Assembly: GCA_028565715.1 (NCBI GenBank)
Contig: JAOXYC010194687.1
Location: forward strand, 1-12,003
Length of the DNA: 12,003 bases
Source: Phoronis pallida
Taxonomy: Eukaryota > Phoronida > Phoronidae
Direction of reading: 5' to 3'
Positions 9,301 through 12,003 of this stretch are shown here, one piece after another; the stretch's first letter is position 1; every line of letters begins with the position of its first letter. Below the pieces are notes generated by a model. It saw only the letters and a program-made list of their open reading frames with translations. It was not told the origin of the DNA and did no database searches. Made by a program: the position numbers and the translations under genes.

Positions 9301-12003
9301 GAGCCCATCACATCCACGGAAGATCTAAAGTTTGTTGGTGATTTATTGAAGGAATTTGTGGAGAAAACTGGATCAGTAGTTGCCAAGAAGCTGGTTGACT
9401 CCTGGCCCCAATCAGCACAACAATTCACAAAGGTTATTTACTTTTAATGAATAATCCTAATTTGGAATTAATTTTAGATATTTTGGTACTGTGATTTCAC
9501 CATCTTCATCAGCCACTCTAAAGCTGTTTTCAATAGTTATATCTAAGCCAGAACTGTCCTCAGCTGGTTGGTTGCCTAATTTGGCATATTCTTGTGGTAT
9601 CGCCGAAGCTGTTATATCATCTCCACCAAATAAGATTCCTTTTCAGCTTCATTTTTACTGCATAATGTAGGATATCTAAATTGGTTTTATATTTACACAA
9701 ACTTTTTAGTGTTTTATTCTTATGTTTTGGAAATGGTCTTTTTTAAGGACTTCTTCTCGCGAAATATACTTCGATATTGTAACATTTACAGGTTTTCCCC
9801 AAAGAATACCGGCGGGCTCTCGCAGATATGGAGAAAGAAACTTCTGCGGAACCCACAGAGGCAGGCAACGACTTTAAAGAAGACTTAGTGAATGTTTCAG
9901 AGATTCAGTCTTCGGTGAGTTTCTGTTTTGAAGGTTTAAAATCAATTTATTTAATCTCCTTATCTTGCTTCAAATTTACCCGTTAAAGAATTCTAGTTAA
10001 TTTTGGGTATTGGTATTGGATTCGTCATATGCAGAGGCCTTTAATTGCTCACATCAAACGCTTTAAGCTCTGCAAATCTCATTTTATTAACTAAAGATAC
10101 AATATCCCAACCATCAACTCCACAACACGCTTCCGCCAAAATGGTCATATGGCTATGACACCAGAAAAACTCAGATATCCCCGTTATCAAAGTAAGGACA
10201 AAATATGGTGCCTCGTTTGTGCCATGGGCCAACTAACACTGACAGTGATCATTATACTGAAATGTGTTTGCTCTGTAGCATCCAACTATGTATGTTTTAT
10301 TTCTGTCTTTTATGTAGATATTGGAATTAATAAAGGTATTTATTTATTTATTTGATTTTAAATTATCATTTATTTTATTTGCAAAGTTTGTATTATTTAT
10401 ACTCATCCATTTTGATGTTAGATTTTATTCTAAAATGTGCATTAGAATGAATGAAGTCCCATGCATTAACGATGTCTTGTTATTTGATTTCAGCCAAAGA
10501 AAAAGAGAAAGGTTGTGAAACCAGCAATCAAAGATGTTGAAGATATTGTTCCGGATGACATAAAACCAACACCTACTATTGAGAAACTTGATAAGCTGAG
10601 GTACATTAGTGTTTTTATTGTTCTCAATATTTTGACATTAGATATATTGTCACGCACCTTATGTGACTTTTGAGTATCCACATTTTTACATGTGATCGCT
10701 TATTGATGTCATCCTGGTGGTCGTTCGTCTGGCATAGGTCCATTCTTTTCAAGGGATTTTGACGAAACTTAGTACACATTCTCTAGGTGATGATAGGCCA
10801 GAATGTTAAGGTTTTTAGGACAATAGGTCAACCCTAGCTCTTCTTGAATGAAGGGTTTCGGGAAGACACACCAACCCTTTCCCCCTGTTCTTGGTGATTA
10901 TGTGCCTATAAACATAGATGCTGTTTGGTGTTCCCTGCTCCAACCTTTGTCCAGTGATGTCTGATTTCTGTTGATTTTCATTCCCTCAATGACACATCTT
11001 TGTAGCGTTGGTCTAGTTTTAATTGGGCAGGCTTCAACATAGTGTATTCAAACTGTTTTGTTGGATTTCTTTCATTCCGTTTACTTATCTCATCACCTCA
11101 CCACCAGGGCCAGAGATGACTACTTGAAATGACAACTCTCCACCTTAACCAACTTAAGGAATGGGAACATCACAATTATGTCTGATAGCAATGCAAGGCT
11201 ACTCTTTTATTTTGAACCATAAAGTGTTGCTTCAAATAATGTTTTTTTTTAAATTTCAGGGGGTTTGTGAAGTACACGCGGTCAAACAATCAATACCGAG
11301 ATGCAGAGTCTCGCATGAAAGACTGGAATGAGATCTTTAACCATGGCGAGGTGAAGAAAGGACTGCAGAAACAGGCTGCAAGGTAAATGACTGACTTCTT
11401 CTAGAGCCCTGCGTCAAAGATGACAAATGTCTAGTATCACCAGAATGTTCTCCTCTCAGTTCCAAAAAATAACTGATGGCATCACTCGCTTCACTAGAGT
11501 CCTCTATCCTGATGGCTAGTACAGATTTGATTGAAGCCAGAAAATTTCCTTCTTACAGCCTTGATATTTTATTTGATAACTTGATGTTATTTCAGGTGTA
11601 TGGACTGTGGTGTACCGTTCTGTATGTCTGACAGTGGATGTCCTCTCGGCAACATTATTCCAAAGTGGAATGAACTCGTCTATGAGGTAAAGTCGACTAT
11701 ATTACTGAGTTTTAACATTTCCAGCAGGAGAAGTTTGCACTTCTCGTGAATCATCTTCATATTATACCGACTAGTTTGTAAATACACTAAAGAATTGCCA
11801 AATGTTTCTAACATCATATTTCTATATCTATCATCACCTGCAAATTTTTACTAAAACTTAAGATGTACCTTTCAGATTTATTCTTTAAAAGTTATCATTA
11901 AGATGTTCACAATCTGTCACATGTCGTGACTATTACTTTATATTTTGTAGAACAATTGGAGGGAGGCACTGAACGTACTCCTACAGACAAACAACTTCCC
12001 AGA
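265..12003 (+). CDS. GLT1: Glutamate synthase (NADH/NADPH-GOGAT), fused single-chain form; internal part of the gene, 22 exons
   Basis: This gene makes the large iron-sulfur flavoenzyme that transfers the glutamine amide to 2-oxoglutarate, giving two glutamates, with NAD(P)H as reductant. The spliced frame joins 265..399, 727..887, 1525..1831, 2133..2243, 2556..2690, 2895..3066, 3400..3563, 4995..5312, 5615..5795, 6154..6287, 6655..6729, 7040..7249, 7481..7605, 7890..8028, 8313..8498, 8705..8820, 9255..9432, 9792..9914, 10494..10600, 11260..11382, 11596..11686 and 11951..12003, with no internal stop. Domains in order are the central domain (residues 1 to about 340), FMN-binding synthase domain (about 341-631), GXGXG beta-helix (about 715-890), linker (about 950-1025) and GltD-like 4Fe-4S domain (1026 onward). 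Family members are roughly 2100 residues, so about half is present. The alpha-like and beta-like halves in one chain mark the eukaryotic NAD(P)H type rather than the plant or cyanobacterial ferredoxin type or the two-subunit bacterial type. The symbol follows yeast and plant usage. No start or stop codon lies in the window. Confidence 0.96.
400..726 (+). other. Intron 1 (327 bp)
   Basis: A phase 0 GT-AG intron, AT-rich, with no other gene visible. It has a near-consensus branch site, tactaaac at 701-708, about 20 nt before the ttgtag acceptor. Confidence 0.88.
727..887 (+). CDS. GLT1: GOGAT exon 2: central domain
   Basis: The exon encodes residues 46-98 plus two bases of residue 99. It reads [20 protein letters not shown] and later [16 protein letters not shown], matching the family pattern of a FPxxEG segment followed by an LSDR turn. 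The central domain sits between the glutaminase and synthase domains and is structural in known GOGATs. The donor is AG|gtaatt, phase 2, and the split codon is completed as Ser by the first base of the next exon. Confidence 0.93.
1048..1135. repeat. Cluster of short palindromes; possible mobile element fragment
   Basis: Four inverted repeats lie within 88 bp: tagag/ctcta (1048-1052 with 1061-1065), the perfect 10-mer gcgtgcacgc (1086-1095), cgctactagcg (1120-1130) and ggtacc (1130-1135). A tgcttac/gtaagca pair lies around it. The block is GC-rich inside an AT-rich intron. I could not define terminal inverted repeats or a target-site duplication, so calling it a transposon remnant is inference. 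Confidence 0.3.
1328..1360. repeat. Imperfect inverted repeat in intron 2
   Basis: The 11-mer ataattataag (1328-1338) pairs with cttatcaattat (1349-1360) with one bulged base and a 10-nt loop. It could form a hairpin in the pre-mRNA or be the edge of an old inserted element. It may also be chance in AT-rich DNA. Confidence 0.3.
1525..1831 (+). CDS. GLT1: GOGAT exon 3: central domain core
   Basis: One base completes residue 99 (Ser), then 102 codons follow (100-201). The run contains [38 protein letters not shown] and [11 protein letters not shown]. These are among the best-conserved central-domain segments in glutamate synthases. The exon ends [13 protein letters not shown], again family-typical. 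The acceptor is tttcag at 1519-1524 and the donor is AAG|gtatgg. It is the second longest exon in the window. Confidence 0.95.
1832..2132 (+). other. Intron 3 (301 bp)
   Basis: A phase 0 GT-AG intron, strongly AT-rich, acceptor aaatag. The frame read from exon 3 meets a stop at 1877-1879, so retention would truncate the protein. I see nothing else in it. Confidence 0.88.
2133..2243 (+). CDS. GLT1: GOGAT exon 4: central domain
   Basis: Thirty-seven codons (202-238) read [19 protein letters not shown] then [18 protein letters not shown]. This continues the SYK of exon 3 into SYKGAQIFEA, a signature stretch of the family. Both ends are phase 0. The donor is GAG|gtgggt. Confidence 0.94.
2244..2555 (+). 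other. Intron 4 (312 bp)
   Basis: A phase 0 GT-AG intron with acceptor cttctag. Its length is a multiple of three, but the frame hits a TGA within about ten codons of the donor, so it cannot be a retained coding segment. No other feature is seen. Confidence 0.88.
2556..2690 (+). CDS. GLT1: GOGAT exon 5: end of central domain, first part
   Basis: Forty-five codons (239-283) include [20 protein letters not shown] and [19 protein letters not shown]. The GxYHWRxGGExHxNxPE pattern is characteristic of glutamate synthase just before the synthase barrel. Both ends are phase 0. The donor is CAG|gtaaca. Confidence 0.94.
2691..2894 (+). other. Intron 5 (204 bp)
   Basis: The shortest intron in the window, phase 0. 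Its acceptor is ttaag, with A at position -3 in place of the usual pyrimidine, so this is a rarer AAG acceptor. The exon frame and family similarity support the site. Confidence 0.85.
2895..3066 (+). CDS. GLT1: GOGAT exon 6: link from central to synthase domain
   Basis: Fifty-seven codons plus one base (284-340 and part of 341) read [20 protein letters not shown] and later [19 protein letters not shown]. The EVEPAxxIVKRFxTGAMS motif, which spans the junction to exon 7, marks entry into the FMN-binding synthase domain. The donor ACAG|gtaaca is phase 1. Confidence 0.94.
3067..3399 (+). other. Intron 6 (333 bp)
   Basis: A phase 1 GT-AG intron ending gttacag. It carries a long open frame (from 3074 into exon 7), but that frame has no recognisable protein similarity and is out of context with the exon joins. 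I read it as chance. Confidence 0.87.
3400..3563 (+). CDS. GLT1: GOGAT exon 7: start of FMN-binding synthase domain
   Basis: Two bases complete Gly 341, then 54 codons follow (342-395). The exon encodes [36 protein letters not shown] and VRSAIKQ. The GAMSFGSIS and SNTGEGGE motifs belong to the FMN and 2-oxoglutarate site of the (beta/alpha)8 synthase barrel. Its donor CAG|gtgggc opens the longest intron here, and the reading resumes as [11 protein letters not shown]. Confidence 0.96.
3564..4994 (+). other. Intron 7 (1431 bp), the longest in the window
   Basis: A phase 0 GT-AG intron ending ttgacag. It is AT-rich apart from a GC-richer patch at about 4230-4310. It includes open frames on both strands (for example 4185-4424 on + and 4377-4634 on -), but their translations show no domain or motif I recognise. 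No RNA gene or clear terminal repeats were found. Its size alone makes it the likeliest place for an intronic enhancer or an old insertion, which is inference. Confidence 0.85.
4995..5312 (+). CDS. GLT1: GOGAT exon 8: FMN-binding synthase barrel core
   Basis: This is the longest exon, with 106 codons (396-501). It contains [20 protein letters not shown], the [19 protein letters not shown] loop, [20 protein letters not shown] and [20 protein letters not shown]. These motifs line the FMN and 2-oxoglutarate/2-iminoglutarate pocket. The Lys of [10 protein letters not shown] (residue 485) corresponds to the conserved active-site lysine of the family. The exon is phase 0 at both ends and in full register with its neighbours. 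Nothing in it suggests loss of activity. Confidence 0.97.
5313..5614 (+). other. Intron 8 (302 bp)
   Basis: A phase 0 GT-AG intron with donor gtgaga and a pyrimidine-rich tract before tttcag. No other feature is seen. Confidence 0.88.
5615..5795 (+). CDS. GLT1: GOGAT exon 9: FMN phosphate-binding part of synthase barrel
   Basis: Sixty codons plus one base (502-561 and part of 562) encode [40 protein letters not shown] and a segment ending ADGQIRTG. The [11 protein letters not shown] and GLPWELG motifs are diagnostic of glutamate synthase and contribute to flavin binding. The donor CTG|gtgagt is a full consensus site, phase 1. Confidence 0.97.
5796..6153 (+). other. Intron 9 (358 bp)
   Basis: A phase 1 GT-AG intron, AT-rich, ending in a T-rich tract and catttag. 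No other feature is seen. Confidence 0.88.
6154..6287 (+). CDS. GLT1: GOGAT exon 10: 3Fe-4S cluster cysteines
   Basis: Two bases complete Gly 562, then 44 codons follow (563-606): [20 protein letters not shown], then [20 protein letters not shown]. The Cys codons at 6231-6233, 6249-6251 and 6264-6266 (residues 588, 594, 599) have spacing C-x5-C-x4-C. This is the ligand set of the single 3Fe-4S cluster that passes electrons to the FMN in GOGATs. All three ligands are intact. The donor CAG|gtatga is phase 0. Confidence 0.97.
6288..6654 (+). other. Intron 10 (367 bp)
   Basis: A phase 0 GT-AG intron ending tttacag. The frame that begins at 6568 is open into exon 11 only by chance. No RNA gene or repeat is recognised. 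Confidence 0.87.
6655..6729 (+). CDS. GLT1: GOGAT exon 11: small exon after the 3Fe-4S segment
   Basis: Only 25 codons (607-631) read [19 protein letters not shown] then FMLAEE. It directly continues VGVATQ of exon 10 into VATQDPxLRKKFxGQPEHV, a well-known family signature. The donor GAG|gtgcca is a poor match to consensus. Both ends are phase 0, so skipping would keep the frame but delete a conserved helix. Confidence 0.95.
6730..7039 (+). other. Intron 11 (310 bp)
   Basis: A phase 0 GT-AG intron ending tttttgcag. Around 6840-6900 it is very A-rich low-complexity DNA. No gene is seen. Confidence 0.87.
7040..7249 (+). CDS. GLT1: GOGAT exon 12: link between synthase barrel and GXGXG domain
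   Basis: Seventy codons (632-701) start [20 protein letters not shown], matching the family MAxxGFRTxxEMIGR motif. The rest ([20 protein letters not shown] and onward) is a less conserved connector. The end, [11 protein letters not shown], joins exon 13 as EKRIDNKLI. It replaces the usual QDHxLxxRLDNxLI form, so the EKR-DNKLI core is kept while the QDH part has diverged. The donor is ATT|gtatgt. Confidence 0.94.
7250..7480 (+). other. Intron 12 (231 bp)
   Basis: A phase 0 GT-AG intron, T-rich, ending in a pyrimidine tract and tgccag. Confidence 0.88.
7481..7605 (+). CDS. GLT1: GOGAT exon 13: start of GXGXG domain
   Basis: Forty-one codons plus two bases (702-742 and part of 743) encode [20 protein letters not shown] then [20 protein letters not shown]. 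The phrase ITNxDRxxGxxLSxEI opens the C-terminal beta-helix domain of GOGAT. The donor CAAA|gtaaga is strong and phase 2. The split codon is completed as Lys. Confidence 0.95.
7606..7889 (+). other. Intron 13 (284 bp)
   Basis: A phase 2 GT-AG intron, AT-rich, with acceptor gattacag. Nothing else is seen. Confidence 0.87.
7890..8028 (+). CDS. GLT1: GOGAT exon 14: GXGXG beta-helix, first turns
   Basis: One base completes Lys 743, then 46 codons follow (744-789). They include [40 protein letters not shown] and NDYVGK. The GSAGQxFxAFLxxGVxxxLxGxANDYVGKGxSGG segment is the hallmark of the right-handed beta-helix that holds the domains apart and supports ammonia channelling from the glutaminase site. 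The donor AAG|gtaagg is a good consensus site. Confidence 0.96.
8029..8312 (+). other. Intron 14 (284 bp)
   Basis: A phase 0 GT-AG intron ending tttttag. It contains an 11-nt direct repeat, listed separately. Confidence 0.87.
8259..8291. repeat. Short direct repeat in intron 14
   Basis: The 11-mer atttaccagat occurs at 8259-8269 and 8281-8291, just before the acceptor. It lies in AT-rich low-complexity DNA and is probably a local slippage duplication. Confidence 0.45.
8313..8498 (+). CDS. GLT1: GOGAT exon 15: GXGXG beta-helix, middle turns
   Basis: Sixty-two codons (790-851) encode [59 protein letters not shown]. The regular glycines of each helix turn (GGE, VGN, YGATSG, RGxAxERFxVRNSGA) are all present. 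The donor GAG|gtttgg is weak, but it is required for the conserved [16 protein letters not shown] join. A stronger donor lies 22 nt downstream, listed separately. Confidence 0.95.
8499..8704 (+). other. Intron 15 (206 bp)
   Basis: A phase 0 GT-AG intron with the poorly matching donor gtttgg and acceptor ttgcag. It contains the candidate alternative donor at 8521. Confidence 0.85.
8519..8526 (+). promoter_or_regulatory. Candidate alternative 5' splice site in intron 15
   Basis: The sequence aa|gtaaga fits the 5' splice-site consensus better than the donor at 8499. Using it would add 22 nt to exon 15, shift the frame, and meet TGA at 8713-8715 in exon 16. Whether it is used cannot be told from sequence alone. 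Confidence 0.35.
8705..8820 (+). CDS. GLT1: GOGAT exon 16: GXGXG beta-helix, last turns
   Basis: Thirty-eight codons plus two bases (852-889 and part of 890) read [20 protein letters not shown] then [19 protein letters not shown]. This is one of the most conserved stretches in glutamate synthases. The acceptor is ttgcag at 8699-8704. The donor GA|gtgagt is full consensus, phase 2, and the split codon is completed as Glu. Confidence 0.96.
8821..9254 (+). other. Intron 16 (434 bp)
   Basis: A phase 2 GT-AG intron ending tctactacag. It has several gatga/ctga words at 9110-9200 that recall snoRNA boxes, but their spacing does not fit. No gene is called. Confidence 0.86.
9255..9432 (+). CDS. GLT1: GOGAT exon 17: end of the alpha-like half
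   Basis: One base completes Glu 890, then 59 codons follow (891-949). They encode [20 protein letters not shown], a helical run ([20 protein letters not shown]) and [16 protein letters not shown]. The FxxRCNMExVxLExI pattern and the W-x6-F-x-KVFPxEY join with exon 18 are family features. The donor AAG|gttatt is weak, but the protein join supports it. Confidence 0.95.
9433..9791 (+). other. Intron 17 (359 bp)
   Basis: A phase 0 GT-AG intron ending catttacag. No other feature is seen. Confidence 0.87.
9792..9914 (+). CDS. GLT1: GOGAT exon 18: KVFPxEY motif and acidic linker
   Basis: Forty-one codons (950-990) start [16 protein letters not shown], the conserved end of the alpha-like half. An acidic, low-conservation stretch follows ([20 protein letters not shown] and EIQSS). 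It belongs to the linker that ties the two former subunits together. Both ends are phase 0, so skipping would shorten the linker without a frameshift, though it would also remove KVFPxEY. The donor TCG|gtgagt is full consensus. Confidence 0.93.
9915..10493 (+). other. Intron 18 (579 bp)
   Basis: A phase 0 GT-AG intron ending gatttcag. A T/A low-complexity run with repeated tattta units covers about 10335-10400. Short open frames on both strands show no recognisable protein. Confidence 0.86.
10494..10600 (+). CDS. GLT1: GOGAT exon 19: basic then acidic linker, includes an NLS-like heptapeptide
   Basis: Thirty-five codons plus two bases (991-1025 and part of 1026) begin [20 protein letters not shown] and end [10 protein letters not shown]. 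The second half leads into the conserved KLRGFVKYxR start of the beta-like half. The first seven residues equal the classical monopartite nuclear import signal of SV40 large T antigen. In a GOGAT this position is a variable surface linker, so a chance match in a lysine-rich segment is possible. The acceptor is gatttcag and the donor CTGAG|gtacat is phase 2. Confidence 0.93.
10601..11259 (+). other. Intron 19 (659 bp) with a probable dispersed repeat
   Basis: A phase 2 GT-AG intron ending in a T-rich tract and aaatttcag. The segment at about 10705-10850 looks like a degenerate copy of an interspersed repeat, listed separately. The rest, including 10900-11200, shows no gene. Confidence 0.85.
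10705..10850 (+). repeat. Probable degenerate interspersed repeat
   Basis: It contains tggtcgttcgtctggc, then gattttgacgaaacttagta with acacatt after it, then gtgatgataggccagaatg and ataggtcaac. The order 'cgt-rich, gattttgaYgaaacttRgtacacat, gtgatga, aggtcaa' resembles a noncoding repeat family I recall from mollusc and other marine invertebrate genomes. The resemblance is from memory, and the ends are approximate. No terminal repeats are visible. Confidence 0.4.
11260..11382 (+). CDS. GLT1: GOGAT exon 20: start of GltD-like half
   Basis: One base completes Arg 1026, then 40 codons follow (1027-1066) and two bases of Arg 1067. It reads [40 protein letters not shown]. The GFxxYxRxxxxYRxxxxRxxDWxE opening is the N-terminus of the beta-subunit-like (GltD) module, the helical FeS-binding domain that precedes the FAD and NAD(P)H folds. 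The acceptor is atttcag and the donor GCAAG|gtaaat is phase 2. Confidence 0.96.
11383..11595 (+). other. Intron 20 (213 bp)
   Basis: A phase 2 GT-AG intron splitting the Arg codon just before the cysteine cluster, with acceptor atttcag. Confidence 0.88.
11596..11686 (+). CDS. GLT1: GOGAT exon 21: 4Fe-4S cysteine cluster of the GltD-like half
   Basis: One base completes Arg 1067, then 30 codons follow (1068-1097): [19 protein letters not shown], then [11 protein letters not shown]. The cysteines at residues 1068, 1071, 1076 and 1082 form C-x2-C-x4-C-x5-C-P, the conserved cluster of GltD-like proteins. GltD and related reductases use such cysteines to hold low-potential 4Fe-4S clusters between FAD and FMN. 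All four are intact. The donor GAG|gtaaag is phase 0. Confidence 0.97.
11687..11950 (+). other. Intron 21 (264 bp)
   Basis: A phase 0 GT-AG intron, AT-rich, ending tattttgtag. No other feature is seen. Confidence 0.87.
11951..12003 (+). CDS. GLT1: GOGAT exon 22 (cut by window end): GltD-like half continues
   Basis: Seventeen codons plus two bases (1098-1114) read [17 protein letters not shown], with the next codon starting GA (Asp or Glu). The family pattern NxWxxALxxLxxTNNFPEFTGR supports the frame and predicts Glu next. The second FeS region, FAD and NAD(P)H domains and the stop codon lie to the right. Confidence 0.95.

Noticed and set aside
10787-10965. gtgatga and a distant ctga in intron 19 as a snoRNA
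   Set aside because: The boxes are about 175 nt apart, too far, and the first lies in the probable repeat.
1-12003. A bacterial gltB-gltD operon, CRISPR array, phage or other new system
   Set aside because: The coding sequence is broken by 21 GT-AG introns, the halves are fused, and no repeat-spacer array, tRNA, rRNA or phage gene is visible.

Overview
The window is an internal stretch of one intron-rich eukaryotic nuclear gene on the + strand. It encodes the long fused, single-chain glutamate synthase (NADH/NADPH-GOGAT), which converts L-glutamine plus 2-oxoglutarate to two L-glutamate at the expense of NAD(P)H. Twenty-two coding exons join in one open frame of 3344 nt (1114 codons plus 2 nt). 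All 21 complete introns are GT-AG and every junction keeps the frame. The gene enters at the left edge inside an intron and leaves at the right edge inside an exon, so promoter, start codon, stop codon and poly(A) signal all lie outside.

Layout. Exons 1-6 (265-3066) encode the central domain that follows the glutaminase domain. Exons 7-12 (3400-7249) encode the FMN-binding synthase barrel and the segment after it; exon 10 carries the three cysteines of the 3Fe-4S cluster. Exons 13-17 (7481-9432) encode the GXGXG beta-helix domain. Exons 18-19 (9792-10600) encode a charged linker joining the alpha-like and beta-like halves. Exons 20-22 (11260-12003) begin the GltD-like half with its cysteine-rich 4Fe-4S domain. 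The N-terminal class II glutaminase domain and the C-terminal FAD/NAD(P)H domains are off both ends.

Organism. Spliceosomal introns of 204-1431 bp, AT-rich non-coding DNA and an animal-like GOGAT sequence suggest a non-vertebrate animal; vertebrates lack this enzyme. A divergent repeat in intron 19 resembles a family I associate with molluscs and some other marine invertebrates, so a mollusc or other lophotrochozoan is my best guess. It is a guess only.

For novelty, this is mostly an ordinary housekeeping gene; I see no new system. The points worth a second look are: a heptapeptide in the inter-module linker identical to the classical monopartite nuclear localisation signal; a weak donor at intron 15 with a consensus donor 22 nt downstream that would give a premature stop; a GC-rich cluster of palindromes inside AT-rich intron 2; and the probable dispersed repeat in intron 19. 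Exon numbers and residue numbers used here count only from the first exon in the window.
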